Positions 24,739 to 33,292 are shown, counted from the first letter of the stretch. The stretch: DNA of 64,000 nucleotides from Oscillibacter faecalis_A (GCF_029218125.1 NZ_JARFXX010000010.1:23349-87348), one strand, 5' to 3'. Notes: generated by a model from the sequence alone, not told the origin. A program made the numbers and translations.

Positions 24739-25353
24739 TTACACTTCCTCGGTGCGCTCCGTATCCGGCTCCACACCCTCAGCGGCATCCACCACCTCGC
24801 CGACTTCGTTCAGCCGCATCTGGCCATCATTTCCCATATCCGGCATGGCCGGGAGTTCATCAAGGCTGCTCAGATGGAACGAGCGCAAAAATTGCTTTGT
24901 TGTGCGGTACTGCCGGGGACGCCCCGGCACCTGAAGCCGTCCGCATTCCTCGATCATGCCTCTATCTATCAGCAGACTCATGGTATATGAGCTGTCAACG
25001 CCACGAATTTGGTCCACATAGGCCCGTGTGACCGGCTGATAATACGCGATGATGGTCAGTACCTCCAACGCGGGCTGGCTCAGCTTGGCGGGTTTTCGGA
25101 TTTCAAACGCCCTGCGAATCGCCTCCGCATAATCGGGGGCAGAGCAAAGCTGCCAGCAGTCCTCAATTTTCAAAAGCCGCATTCCCCGGCGCTCATAGGC
25201 ATAGTAATCCATCAGCCCTTGTAAAATGCGCTCCGCCGTAAGCCGGTCAATTGCAAGAGCCACGCAGATGCGCTCAATGTTCACCGGCTCTCCCGACGCG
25301 AACAAGATGCTCTCCACTGCGGCTTCCATTTCTTTTTTATCCATGTCGGCCAT
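24739..25353 (-). CDS. scpB: Segregation and condensation protein B
   Basis: Winged-helix kleisin-associated subunit of the Smc-ScpAB complex, which compacts and segregates the chromosome. Family marks include ESILFASGEPV at the N-terminus and AALEVLTIIAYYQP-like LEVLTIIAYYQPVTRAYV around residue 95, followed by RGMIEECGR. The frame runs back to 25413 inside scpA, but the ATG at 25353 has AAGGAG eight bases upstream. Length 204 is typical. Gene order scpA-scpB is universal in Firmicutes. Confidence 0.94.
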   Translation of the reverse strand: MADMDKKEMEAAVESILFASGEPVNIERICVALAIDRLTAERILQGLMDYYAYERRGMRLLKIEDCWQLCSAPDYAEAIRRAFEIRKPAKLSQPALEVLTIIAYYQPVTRAYVDQIRGVDSSYTMSLLIDRGMIEECGRLQVPGRPRQYRTTKQFLRSFHLSSLDELPAMPDMGNDGQMRLNEVGEVVDAAEGVEPDTERTEEV

Positions 25354-25364
25354 GGTCCCTCTCC

Positions 25365-26147
25365 TTAGATGGTCAAATTCTCCGGCACAGTCCCCTCCTG
25401 CCGGACGGTGCAATCCGTCTCAGAGCCCGTCAGGCGCAGGACACGCGCCTTGCATAGCTCCAGCACCGCCAAAAAGGTAGCCACAACCTCGCTGCGGCTC
25501 CGGTTTCCCCGGAACAGGAAATGGAACGTCATCACGCCGCCCGCTTTCAGCCTTTGCAGAATCTCCCGCGCCTTGCTCTCCACCGGATATGGCTCATGCT
25601 GCACAATGTCCCGGAAGGACGCCCTGGGCGGCGGCAGCTTCCGCTCCGCACGGCTCTGAAGCTCCGCCATCGCCAAAATCAGGTCTCCCGGCTGGTGGCT
25701 GTACTCATAGACCTTGCCACGCTTCACCGGCTCCGGACCGCGGGTCATAATGTTCCGGCCAAATTCGCTCAACGGCTCCAATCGCTGGCTCACAGCCTTG
25801 ACTTGTGCGTATTTTTCATTGCGCCGCCGCTCCTCCAAGGATTGAAGCAGCGCATCCATTTCGCTTTTGGCCTCCTCATCCTCAATGGACAGCAGCATCC
25901 GGGTCTTGAGATACACCAGATGAGACGCCATAATGACAAATTCGCTGGCCACCTCCAGATCCATTTTCTGTCGCTGCTCCAGCCACGCAATGTACTGGTC
26001 GCAGATCAGGGAAATGGAAATATCCTGTATTTCCAACTTATTTTTCCCCAGAAGAAACAGAATCAAATCCAGCGGGCCTTCAAAATCCTGCATCTCCTCC
26101 GTCCGGGAGTGAACCACCTTTTCCAATTTGAATACAGGACTTTCCAA
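25365..26147 (-). CDS. scpA: Segregation and condensation protein A
   Basis: Kleisin subunit bridging the two Smc heads. The N-terminal FEGPLDLILFLLGKNKLEIQ and the SEFVIMASHLVYLKTRMLL helices are diagnostic, and the C-terminal winged helix (TFLAVLELCKARVLRL) is present. The start codon is TTG at 26147, preceded by AGAGGT; no nearby ATG in frame precedes the conserved N-terminus. It lies 12 bases after the site-2 protease gene and 11 before scpB, so the three are probably cotranscribed. Confidence 0.95.
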   Translation of the reverse strand: MESPVFKLEKVVHSRTEEMQDFEGPLDLILFLLGKNKLEIQDISISLICDQYIAWLEQRQKMDLEVASEFVIMASHLVYLKTRMLLSIEDEEAKSEMDALLQSLEERRRNEKYAQVKAVSQRLEPLSEFGRNIMTRGPEPVKRGKVYEYSHQPGDLILAMAELQSRAERKLPPPRASFRDIVQHEPYPVESKAREILQRLKAGGVMTFHFLFRGNRSRSEVVATFLAVLELCKARVLRLTGSETDCTVRQEGTVPENLTI

Positions 26148-26159
26148 AACCGATACCTC

Positions 26160-26819
26160 TCAATAAAAAATGTTGAACAGCACCTCATACACGCGGTAGA
26201 TCGCGTTTCCCAGCAGGTTGCCGCCCAGCCCCAGCCATGTAATCGCCAGCAGGAGCAGCAGACCATAACGCTCATAGCGCATGAGCTTTCCATAGGCGTC
26301 ATCCGGCAGAAGAACTGCCACTACCTTGGACCCATCCAGTGGTGGGAGAGGAATCAGGTTGAAAATCCCCATACCCACCGACATCGGCACCACGGTGTAT
26401 AGACACCAGTTGAACAGCGTATTCATTCCATCGCTGTAGGGTGCGTAAAGATAGATGACCCGGCTGATGCCCAAAAACAGAATTGCCAGCAGAATATTGG
26501 AAATCGGACCGGCCAGAGCGGTGATGGCCATTCCCTGCTTCGGCTTGCGGAAATAATTAGGGTTGACCGGCACAGGCTTCGCCCAGCCAAAGCCCGCCAC
26601 AAACATCAGCGCCAAGCCGAACCAATCTATGTGGCGCAGCGGGTTCAGGGAAAGGCGGTGCATGGACTTTGCCGTGGGGTCTCCCAAGGCCAGAGCCGCC
26701 AAGCCGTGACAGGTCTCATGGACTGTCAGACACAGGAACACTGCCGCCACGCGGAGCACCGCATCGGTGAGAGAGGAAAAATCCATAGCCTGAAATAAAT
26801 TTTGCAGATAATGCAGCAT
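26160..26819 (-). CDS. Site-2 protease family (M50) membrane metalloprotease
   Basis: Multi-pass membrane zinc peptidase of 219 residues. The catalytic HETCHG (H-E-x-x-H) lies in the first hydrophobic region, and FNLIPLPPLDGSKV, with the third zinc ligand Asp, lies in a later helix. There is no PDZ domain, so it is the compact YwhC/YpuF-like type. Its own substrate is not known. It heads the scpA-scpB-DUF2953-gerW-dac-rluB run and has a good promoter 45 bases upstream. Confidence 0.88.
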   Translation of the reverse strand: MLHYLQNLFQAMDFSSLTDAVLRVAAVFLCLTVHETCHGLAALALGDPTAKSMHRLSLNPLRHIDWFGLALMFVAGFGWAKPVPVNPNYFRKPKQGMAITALAGPISNILLAILFLGISRVIYLYAPYSDGMNTLFNWCLYTVVPMSVGMGIFNLIPLPPLDGSKVVAVLLPDDAYGKLMRYERYGLLLLLAITWLGLGGNLLGNAIYRVYEVLFNIFY

Positions 26820-26863
26820 AGTAACTCCAATTTGTCAAACACATACAAATCCAAATTAAAGTA

Positions 26864-26892
26864 ATTATACCATTTCACCGGTCAGAATACAA
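26864..26892 (-). promoter_or_regulatory. Promoter of the site-2 protease-scpAB cluster
   Basis: On the minus strand TTGTAT (26887-26892), 17-base spacer, TATAAT (26864-26869), about 45 bases before the first start codon. Confidence 0.7.
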
Positions 26893-26941
26893 GGGAATCC
26901 GGGAAAGTCTCTTTTTTAAAGGTCAGGCAGGCCGCAGCAGT

Positions 26942-26972
26942 AAAACAAAAGCAGCCGTTTCCGGCTGCTTTT
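26942..26972 (-). terminator. Terminator of the rpsB-tsf operon
   Basis: An 11-bp perfect stem AAAAGCAGCCG / CGGCTGCTTTT with a 4-base loop, followed on the minus strand by a T-rich tract (TGTTTTA), 31 bases after the tsf stop. Confidence 0.9.
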
Positions 26973-27003
26973 GCGCTTCATAAACTTATCCGGTAAAGGC
27001 CGA

Positions 27004-27924
27004 TTAGCCCTTGACCATCTTGGCGATCTCCTCAGCGAAGTTCTCCTGCTTCTTCTCGATGCCTTCGCCCTTCTCAAAGCGGATGGCGTCCACGAAGGTG
27101 ATCTTGCCGCCCAACTTCTTGGCAGCATCGGCAAGATACTGCTCCACAGTGCCGGTGAACACATCGCCGCGGACAAACTCCTGCTGCAGCAGGCAGTTCT
27201 CAGAGTAGAACTTGTTCATCTTACCCATGACGATCTTCTCGCGGACCTGCTCGGGCTTGTTAGCCATCTTGGGATCGTTCTCCATCTGGACCATCATGAT
27301 CTTCTTTTCCTCGTCCAGCACGTCCTGAGAAACCTGAGACTTGTCCCAGAAACGGGGATTCAGAGCGGCGATCTGCATAGCAACGTCCTTACCGGCGGCA
27401 GTGGCGTCAATATCGCCCTCCACCTTCAGGTTCACCAGCACGCCGATCTTGCCGCCGGCGTGGATATAGGGAACAGATACACCCTCGGTGAAGATAGCAA
27501 AGCGGCGGACCTTGATGTTCTCGCCGATGACGAGGACCATCTCCTGCTGCTGCTGCTCAACAGTCAGGTCGGTGCCGTTGTACTTGCAGGCCATCAGGGC
27601 CTCCAAGTCGGCGGGCTTGTTGGCGGCCACGGTAGCGGCAACGCCCTTCACGAAGTCCACAAACTTCTCGTTCTTGCCCACGAAGTCGGTCTCGGCGTTG
27701 ACCTCAACGACCACGCCCACGCCATCAATCACAGCGGCATAGGCCATGCCCTCGGCAGCCACGCGGCCGGCCTTCTTGGCGGAGGCGGCCAGGCCCTTTT
27801 CACGTAGGAACTCAACGGCCTTGTCCATATCGCCATCGGAAGCGGTCAGAGCCTTTTTGCAGTCCATCATGCCCACGCCGGTCATTTCGCGCAGGTTCTT
27901 AACATCAGCAGCGGTAAAAGCCAT
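27004..27924 (-). CDS. tsf: Translation elongation factor Ts
   Basis: Nucleotide exchange factor for EF-Tu. The N-terminal UBA-like domain reads VKNLREMTGVGMMDCKKAL, a family signature, and VVEVNAETDFVGKNEKF carries the TDFV motif that inserts next to the EF-Tu nucleotide site. Length is 306 residues. It follows rpsB with a 57-base gap in the same direction, the standard arrangement, and is followed by a terminator. Confidence 0.97.
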   Translation of the reverse strand: MAFTAADVKNLREMTGVGMMDCKKALTASDGDMDKAVEFLREKGLAASAKKAGRVAAEGMAYAAVIDGVGVVVEVNAETDFVGKNEKFVDFVKGVAATVAANKPADLEALMACKYNGTDLTVEQQQQEMVLVIGENIKVRRFAIFTEGVSVPYIHAGGKIGVLVNLKVEGDIDATAAGKDVAMQIAALNPRFWDKSQVSQDVLDEEKKIMMVQMENDPKMANKPEQVREKIVMGKMNKFYSENCLLQQEFVRGDVFTGTVEQYLADAAKKLGGKITFVDAIRFEKGEGIEKKQENFAEEIAKMVKG

Positions 27925-27981
27925 AATCTTTTTCCTCCAATTTATGATAGTATCGGAGCTTACGCTCCTGCAAAGTCTTAA

Positions 27982-28707
27982 TTATTCAGCAGCGGGGGCC
28001 TCAGCAGCCTCGTCCATCTGCTCGCCCTGCTTGCCCTCCAGCACGGCGTTAGCCATGACGGAAGCAATCAGCTTGATGGCGCGGATAGCGTCATCGTTGC
28101 CGGGAATGACATAATCGATCTCATCGGGATCGCAGTTGGTATCGGCAATGGCTACCACGGGGATACCCAGCTTGTGGGCCTCGGCAATGGCGTTGCGCTC
28201 CTTGCGGGTATCAACGATGAACAGAGCGCCGGGCAGCTTCTTCATTTCCTTCACGCCGCCGAGATACTTCTCCAGCTTCTCGATCTCGCCCAGATGCTTC
28301 ATGACTTCCTTCTTGGGCAGCATATCGAAGGTGCCGTCAGTCTGCATGGCCTTCAGCTGATTCAGACGGTCCACGCGGGTACGCATGGTCTTGAAGTTGG
28401 TCATCATGCCGCCCAGCCAACGAGCGTTCACATAATACTGACCGCAGCGGGTAGCCTCCTCCTTGATGGCCTCCTGCGCCTGCTTCTTGGTGCCGACAAA
28501 CAGCAGAGACTGGCCGTTCTCAGAGAGCTGGCGAACGAAAGTATAGGCCTCCTCCAGCTTCTTCACGGTCTTCTGCAGGTCGATGATATAGATGCCGTTG
28601 CGCTCCGTGTAGATATAGGGAGCCATCTTGGGGTTCCAGCGACGGGTCTGGTGACCGAAATGGACGCCTGCTTCCAGCAGGGACTTCATGGATACAACGC
28701 TTGCCAT
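27982..28707 (-). CDS. rpsB: Small ribosomal subunit protein S2
   Basis: S2 of the 30S subunit, 241 residues. MKSLLEAGVHFGHQTRRWNPKM at the N-terminus and GALFIVDTRKERNAIAEAHKLGIPVVAI-type sequence in the middle (PGALFIVDTRKERNAIAEA) are diagnostic. The tail is acidic and Ala-rich, as in other Clostridia. It heads the rpsB-tsf operon, behind a strong promoter and a structured leader of about 110 bases. Confidence 0.98.
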   Translation of the reverse strand: MASVVSMKSLLEAGVHFGHQTRRWNPKMAPYIYTERNGIYIIDLQKTVKKLEEAYTFVRQLSENGQSLLFVGTKKQAQEAIKEEATRCGQYYVNARWLGGMMTNFKTMRTRVDRLNQLKAMQTDGTFDMLPKKEVMKHLGEIEKLEKYLGGVKEMKKLPGALFIVDTRKERNAIAEAHKLGIPVVAIADTNCDPDEIDYVIPGNDDAIRAIKLIASVMANAVLEGKQGEQMDEAAEAPAAE

Positions 28708-28853
28708 AGTTTGATTTCCTCCAAAATTTTAGTTTGTACCTCTGGCTGCCTCCTCCCCTCTGCTAACCCGTTTTTTATAAACGGGCACAAACAAAGAGTC
28801 CGCAGCCATGCGGAATGCTGAATTATTGTAGCACAGTAAAAATACGATTGCAA
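28708..28853 (-). promoter_or_regulatory. rpsB promoter and structured 5' leader
   Basis: On the minus strand TTGCAA (28848-28853), 17-base spacer, TACAAT (28825-28830). The predicted transcript start near 28818 leaves about 110 bases of leader. Two hairpins can be seen: CCGCA-TGGC-TGCGG, and CCCGTTT/AAACGGG with a 5-base loop, followed by a purine-rich segment. A role in S2 feedback is possible but unproven. Confidence 0.6.
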
Positions 28854-28874
28854 GGATTATTTTCAAAAAATGCG

Positions 28875-28918
28875 AAAAAATGCGTGGAAATTTCGGATAA
28901 ATGCCGAAATTTCCACGC
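28875..28918 (-). terminator. Terminator after ymxH
   Basis: A perfect 15-bp stem (28882-28896 / 28904-28918, GCGTGGAAATTTCGG) with a 7-base loop is followed on the minus strand by ATTTTTTC, 16 bases after the stop codon. Confidence 0.9.
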
Positions 28919-28933
28919 CGAACGGGGTCATTA

Positions 28934-29212
28934 TCAGAATTTTTTCCGCCGTTTCCGCTCCAGAGCCGGGTCCCGGCGCTGAATAGGCTTATCGATGAGA
29001 ATGATGTCATCTCCGATTCTCTGGATACAGTCCCACGGAATATAATACTCCTCTCCCTTGCCGAACAGTCCGAAAAAGCGGGCGGGGCCGAATACGATCA
29101 ATGCCGCTGTCTGCCCCTCCGGCAGATGAAGCTCCACATCGCCCACAAAGCCCAGACGTCCGCCGTCCGAAACGTTGATGACCTCTTTTCGCCGCAGCTC
29201 CCGCATTCTCAT
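28934..29212 (-). CDS. ymxH: YlmC/YmxH-family PRC-barrel sporulation protein
   Basis: A 92-residue single PRC-barrel domain: ELRRKEVINVSDGGRLGFVGDVEL, then IPWDCIQRIGDDIILI. This family is named for B. subtilis YlmC and YmxH, small proteins widespread in spore formers; molecular role unknown. It is divergent from sigG, with 142 bases between the start codons. Its own promoter was not identified. Confidence 0.88.
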   Translation of the reverse strand: MRMRELRRKEVINVSDGGRLGFVGDVELHLPEGQTAALIVFGPARFFGLFGKGEEYYIPWDCIQRIGDDIILIDKPIQRRDPALERKRRKKF

Positions 29213-29288
29213 ACGCGCCGCCTCCCCTCAAAACAGGCTATGCAGGAAACGGACTGTCCCATGTCTGCAAAAATAGCAGCCTGCTTCC

Positions 29289-29318
29289 GTATAGGAAAAA
29301 CCGGGAGCGGCAATACTG
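29289..29318 (+). promoter_or_regulatory. Sigma-F-type promoter of sigG
   Basis: GTATA (29289-29293), 15-base spacer, GGCAATACTG (29309-29318). The forespore sigma-F consensus is GYWTA, 15 bases, GGNRANANTW; only the last base differs. The predicted start is near 29325, 30 bases before the sigG GTG. Confidence 0.6.
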
Positions 29319-29354
29319 TTTCTGTTGACTTTGAACAGCGGGAGGCGTTTCGAG

Positions 29355-30125
29355 GTGCAGGGAAAGGTGGAGATCACAGGTGTCAATACGGCAAAGCTGC
29401 GGGTGCTGAAAAGCAGCGAAACGGCAGAGCTGCTCCGCCGCAGCAAATCCGGGGACAAGCAGGCCCGCGAAGCCCTCATTGAAGGCAATCTGCGGCTGGT
29501 GCTGTCTGTGATTCAGCGCTTTACAAATCGGGGCGAGAGCGTGGACGATCTTTTTCAGGTGGGCTGTGTGGGGCTCATCAAGGCCATTGACAACTTCGAT
29601 ATCTCCCAGCCGGTAAAATTCTCCACCTACGGTGTGCCCATGATCGTCGGCGAGATTCGCCGCTATCTTCGGGACAACAGCGCCATCCGCGTTTCCCGCT
29701 CCATGCGGGATACCGCCTACCGGGTCTTGCAGGTCCGGGAGCGGCTCATTGCCGAAAACCAGCGGGAGCCCACCGTGGAGCAAATTGCAAAGGAGCTGGA
29801 GCTCCCTCGGGAGGATGTGGTCTTTGCCATGGACGCCATTGCCGACCCGGTTTCCCTGTATGACCCTATTTATGACAGCGGCGGAGACGCCATCTGCGTC
29901 ATGGATCAGGTCAGCGACACAAAGAATACCGATGAGCGCTGGACGGAGCGGATCGCCCTGAAAGACGCGCTGAAGCAGCTCACACCCCGGGAGCGGCACA
30001 TTCTCTCCCTGCGCTTTTACGAGGGGAAAACGCAGATGGAGGTCTCCTCGGAAATCGGTATTTCGCAGGCGCAGGTGAGCCGGCTTGAAAAGGGCGCCAT
30101 CAATACCATCCGCAAGCATTTATAA
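29355..30125 (+). CDS. sigG: RNA polymerase sporulation sigma factor SigG
   Basis: Late forespore sigma factor that switches on germination and spore-DNA-protection genes. The N-terminus (KVEITGVNTAKLRVL) is specific to SigG rather than SigF. Region 2 has GNLRLVLSVIQRF, DLFQVGCVGLIKAIDNFD and KFSTYGVPMIVGEIRRYLRDN; regions 3-4 end with GISQAQVSRLEKGAINTIRKHL. The open frame starts at a TTG at 29325, but GTG 29355 lies 10 bases after GGGAGG and gives the usual length of 256. A sigma-F-like promoter lies just upstream, matching the known F-to-G cascade. The sigE and spoIIGA genes that often precede it are not in this window. Confidence 0.95.
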   Translation: MQGKVEITGVNTAKLRVLKSSETAELLRRSKSGDKQAREALIEGNLRLVLSVIQRFTNRGESVDDLFQVGCVGLIKAIDNFDISQPVKFSTYGVPMIVGEIRRYLRDNSAIRVSRSMRDTAYRVLQVRERLIAENQREPTVEQIAKELELPREDVVFAMDAIADPVSLYDPIYDSGGDAICVMDQVSDTKNTDERWTERIALKDALKQLTPRERHILSLRFYEGKTQMEVSSEIGISQAQVSRLEKGAINTIRKHL

Positions 30126-30156
30126 AAGGCCGCCGGAGAAATCTCCGGCGGCCTTT
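30124..30156. terminator. Bidirectional terminator between sigG and the lipoprotein gene
   Basis: Perfect stem AAAGGCCGCCGGAG / CTCCGGCGGCCTTT with a 4-base loop, directly on the sigG stop; convergent gene ends at 30169. Confidence 0.9.
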
Positions 30157-30168
30157 CCGCTTCTGTTT

Positions 30169-31707
30169 TCAGGTCAGAGCGCCCACATTGGTAAACTGGT
30201 TGGCGCCGCTTTGCAGGGTGAAGGTATCAGAGCGCTCCACTGCGTCAGCGCTGTTGCCGCCGTCCATTGCATCGTTGGGACCGCCCTCGGGCCGCTGACC
30301 GTCAGCTGGAGGCTCAGGAGGCTGCTGTCCGTCATCGGCTCCCTCCGGTTTTTGACCGGGTGCGCCCTCCGGCGGCTGTCCGTCCGGACGGCCCATACCG
30401 CCGCTGGGACCGCCTACGCTTCCGGTGCTGCCGCCCAACTGCGTATCACCGCACCAGAGCGTATACTCGCCCTCCGCAAGACCGGGCGCGGACACCACAA
30501 GATACTGGAACGCATTTTCCGGCGTCATTTCCAGAATGGTCTCGCCCGCCGCGTTTTTCAGGGTATAGGTCTGGCCGCCGCTCTGCTTCTGCGCGAACTG
30601 GAACACCGCATAGGTCTGATCTCCGCCGTCCACCGCGTCATACATATTGCCGCTGGCGATCACGATGCCGCCGTTGATGTAAATGCCGTTATCCGAATCC
30701 AGTCCGGAATCCGCACTGTCGGAGCAGGCTGCTGCAATGACCGTGCCGCCGTTGATGACCAGCCAGCCATTGGAATCGATGCCATCGCCCTCGCCGGTCT
30801 CCCCGGTCACTTCGATTCGCAGCGTACCGCCGTTGATGGTTGTGACGGATACACCGTCCTCATTGGTATTGATACCGTCATTCCCGGCCAGAATGTGAAT
30901 ATTTCCGCTGTTGATCGTCAGGTGCAGCTCAGAATCCAGACCCTCGTTGTCCGCCACAATCTCCAGCGTACCCGTTCCGGCCTCGCCGCCGCTGACGTTC
31001 ATGGACATCTTGGAGTACAGCGCACCATCGTACTTATGGAGTTTCTTGGCCTCCTCCACCGCCGTACCGTCCGCATTCAGCGTTACGCTCTCCGGCTTGT
31101 AGATTTTCGCCACATGAGAGCCTGTGACACGGTTTTCCGTACCGTCTGCAATCACAACGTTCGCGCCGGCGGCGGAGGTATCCACCGTCTGCGTGGCGGT
31201 CTCCATATCTGCTGAGCCGCACTCATAAACGCGGTAGAAAATAATGGCCGAGGCCACAGTGCAGGTAATATCCACACCGTCAAGGACAATCGTCACCACC
31301 GCCTCAGGATCCTCCTCCGCACCATCGCCAAGGTCCACAGCGATCTGCCCTGCGGACAGCGTACCGCTGAGGGTATAGGTGCCGGGCTGGGTGATGTGGA
31401 CAACGGTGTGCGCGTCCGCCTCCTCCTGACTGTGGGCGTCCGCGTCCGTTCCGGCGCCGTAGGCAACACCCTGGCCCTCCTCATAATAAACGATATCCTG
31501 CGCTGCGTAGACAGCAGCGGTCTCATCATCGGAGATTGCCGCACCGTCCACGGTGATGCCGCTGTCGGACAGGGCAATTTTTTTGCTCGCCGCAGTCTCC
31601 TCCGCCGGTATATTTTTCTTGCTGACGCTTCCCGATTTACCGCAGCCCGTCAGCACCGACAGCATGAGCGCCGCAGATAAAAGGACAGAAACAGCTCGTT
31701 TCATCAT
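30169..31707 (-). CDS. Carbohydrate-binding (Cthe_2159-like) beta-helix lipoprotein
   Basis: Surface lipoprotein of 512 residues with lipobox LTGC (Cys about 22). From about residue 270 it repeats an acidic turn followed by a strand (EGLDS, DGINTN, DGIDSNG, SGLDSDNGIYINGG), a right-handed beta-helix with calcium-binding loops as in the Cthe_2159 polysaccharide-binding family. The tail (about residues 420-490) is a low-complexity Gly/Pro/Asp/Gln stretch, likely a flexible wall-spanning or charged spacer. No catalytic residues can be named. It is a single-gene unit upstream of no obvious partner; polysaccharide adhesion is inferred from the family. Confidence 0.78.
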   Translation of the reverse strand: MMKRAVSVLLSAALMLSVLTGCGKSGSVSKKNIPAEETAASKKIALSDSGITVDGAAISDDETAAVYAAQDIVYYEEGQGVAYGAGTDADAHSQEEADAHTVVHITQPGTYTLSGTLSAGQIAVDLGDGAEEDPEAVVTIVLDGVDITCTVASAIIFYRVYECGSADMETATQTVDTSAAGANVVIADGTENRVTGSHVAKIYKPESVTLNADGTAVEEAKKLHKYDGALYSKMSMNVSGGEAGTGTLEIVADNEGLDSELHLTINSGNIHILAGNDGINTNEDGVSVTTINGGTLRIEVTGETGEGDGIDSNGWLVINGGTVIAAACSDSADSGLDSDNGIYINGGIVIASGNMYDAVDGGDQTYAVFQFAQKQSGGQTYTLKNAAGETILEMTPENAFQYLVVSAPGLAEGEYTLWCGDTQLGGSTGSVGGPSGGMGRPDGQPPEGAPGQKPEGADDGQQPPEPPADGQRPEGGPNDAMDGGNSADAVERSDTFTLQSGANQFTNVGALT

Positions 31708-31789
31708 TTGGCCTCCTTAAATTTGATGAGGTCATCATAATGCGTCATACTGAAACAGGACTGAAAATTGCATGAATTTTTTTGAACCT

Positions 31790-33184
31790 TCAGTCCTTTG
31801 CCGACAGCTCCCGAAGCGTAAAGAAGATCGCAGCAGCGGAAATCAAAAATGTCAGCGCATCCGATACAGGCATGGACCAGAGAACGCCGTTCAGCCCCCA
31901 AATGCGGGGCAGCAGCAGAGCGAAGCCCACGCCGAATACCACCTCTCTTACTATGGACAGCGCAGTTGACAGCAGTGCCTTTCCCAAGGCCTGAAGATAA
32001 ATGAACGCAGCCTTATTGATGCAGGCCATGGGCAGCAGGCAGAGATATACCCGGAATGCCTTCACGGCAAATTCGGTATAGTAGCGGCTCTCATTGGCGG
32101 CGCCGAACAGACGGATCAGGGACCTTGGCAACAGCTCAACAACCAGCAGGGCAGCAATACCCAAAACCGCTTCCGCCGCCAGCAGCATATAAAACAGCGT
32201 CCTTGCGCGGTCGCGGCGTCCGGCACCGATGTTATAGCCGACAATGGGGATACAGCCCGCCGCCATGCCGATCACCACCGATATGATGATCTGGAAAAAC
32301 TTCATGACGATTCCGACAACCGCCATGGGAATTTGCGCATACTCCGCCTGTCCGAAAATCGGGTCCATCGCGCCGTATTTTTGCAGCGCGTTGTTGATTG
32401 CCGCCATAGCTGCCACCAGCGATATCTGGGACAAAAAGCTGCATACGCCCAAGGGAAGAAAGCGTTTGACCACCGTTCCGTCCAGCCGGAGACTTTTTCG
32501 GCTCAGCTCTATGGTCTTCATGTGGCACAGATACCACACTGCCATAGCCGCGGTCACGATCTGCCCCAGCACGGTTGCCACGGCGGCCCCCATCATGCCC
32601 CAGCGGAATGCAAAAATAAAAATCGGGTCCAGAACAATGTTCACAGCCGCTCCCGCAAGCCCGGAGGCCATGGCAAATTTCGGGCTTCCATCTGAACGAA
32701 TCACGGGGTTCATAGCCTGACCGAACATATAAAACGGCAGGCCCAGTGTGATATAGAAGAAATATTCCTTGGAATGATGAAAGGTCTCCTCATTCACCCG
32801 TCCGCCAAAAAACGTCAGAAGCGCCTCCTGAAAGCACAGGTAGAGCACCGTCAGCAGCAATCCGGCGGCTATTGTGAGGATGACCGCACCGGCAACGCTT
32901 TTCTGCGCGTTTTCCCGGCTCTTGGCGCCAAGGCAAATGCTGACATAGGCGCAGCAGCCATCACCGATCATCACCGAGATTGCCAGCGCCACCACCGTCA
33001 GAGGGAACACCACCGTATTGGCAGCATTGCCGAACGAACCGAGATAGCTTGCATTGGCAATGAAAATCTGGTCCACAATATTATACAGCGCCCCGACCAG
33101 CAGCGAGATCACACAGGGGACCGCATATCTTCGCATCAAAACGCCGATTTTTTCCTCGACCAGAAAGGCATTTCCATTTTCCAT
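31790..33184 (-). CDS. MATE-family multidrug/cation efflux transporter (MepA-like)
   Basis: Twelve-helix exporter of 464 residues driven by Na+ or H+. MENGNAFLVEEKIGVLMRRY and PCVISLLVGALYNIVDQIFI are the standard start of clostridial MepA-type MATE proteins, and the duplicated halves can be followed, with the second starting around residue 240. The frame extends upstream to 33262 through the leader, but ATG 33184 is preceded by AAGGAGG at good spacing. A promoter, a long hairpin and an intrinsic terminator lie upstream, so expression is probably gated by a leader RNA. Substrate unknown; guanidine or related cations are possible if the leader assignment is right. Confidence 0.9.
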   Translation of the reverse strand: MENGNAFLVEEKIGVLMRRYAVPCVISLLVGALYNIVDQIFIANASYLGSFGNAANTVVFPLTVVALAISVMIGDGCCAYVSICLGAKSRENAQKSVAGAVILTIAAGLLLTVLYLCFQEALLTFFGGRVNEETFHHSKEYFFYITLGLPFYMFGQAMNPVIRSDGSPKFAMASGLAGAAVNIVLDPIFIFAFRWGMMGAAVATVLGQIVTAAMAVWYLCHMKTIELSRKSLRLDGTVVKRFLPLGVCSFLSQISLVAAMAAINNALQKYGAMDPIFGQAEYAQIPMAVVGIVMKFFQIIISVVIGMAAGCIPIVGYNIGAGRRDRARTLFYMLLAAEAVLGIAALLVVELLPRSLIRLFGAANESRYYTEFAVKAFRVYLCLLPMACINKAAFIYLQALGKALLSTALSIVREVVFGVGFALLLPRIWGLNGVLWSMPVSDALTFLISAAAIFFTLRELSAKD

Positions 33185-33200
33185 CCCATTTCCTCCTTGC

Positions 33201-33292
33201 AAAATAAAAAAACGCGGGATGCCCCGCGTTTTTCCGCAAAAGGAAACAACGTGGGGCCGCAACCGGATTTACGCTGCTACGCCACACGTTGT
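33201..33292 (-). promoter_or_regulatory. Riboswitch-like leader with intrinsic terminator, possibly guanidine-IV (mepA motif)
   Basis: On the minus strand an 11-bp stem with one mismatch (ACAACGTGTGG 33282-33292 / CCCCACGTTGT 33246-33256) encloses a second 5-bp stem (GCAGC/GTTGC) with a 9-base loop. A perfect 8-bp terminator (AACGCGGG / CCCGCGTT, 33211-33230) with a T-rich tail follows, 17 bases before the MATE start codon. GCCCCACGTT of the first stem can instead pair with AACGCGGGGC of the terminator (9 of 10 pairs), the usual switch logic. The guanidine-IV class is known from leaders of MATE genes in Clostridia; I matched context and architecture, not its consensus. Confidence 0.5.

Noticed and set aside
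33201..33287. Leader peptide (starting MWRSSVNP) for translational attenuation of the MATE gene
   Set aside because: The only start is a GTG inside the hairpin with no ribosome binding site, and its frame runs past the MATE start; a structured RNA switch explains the terminator better.
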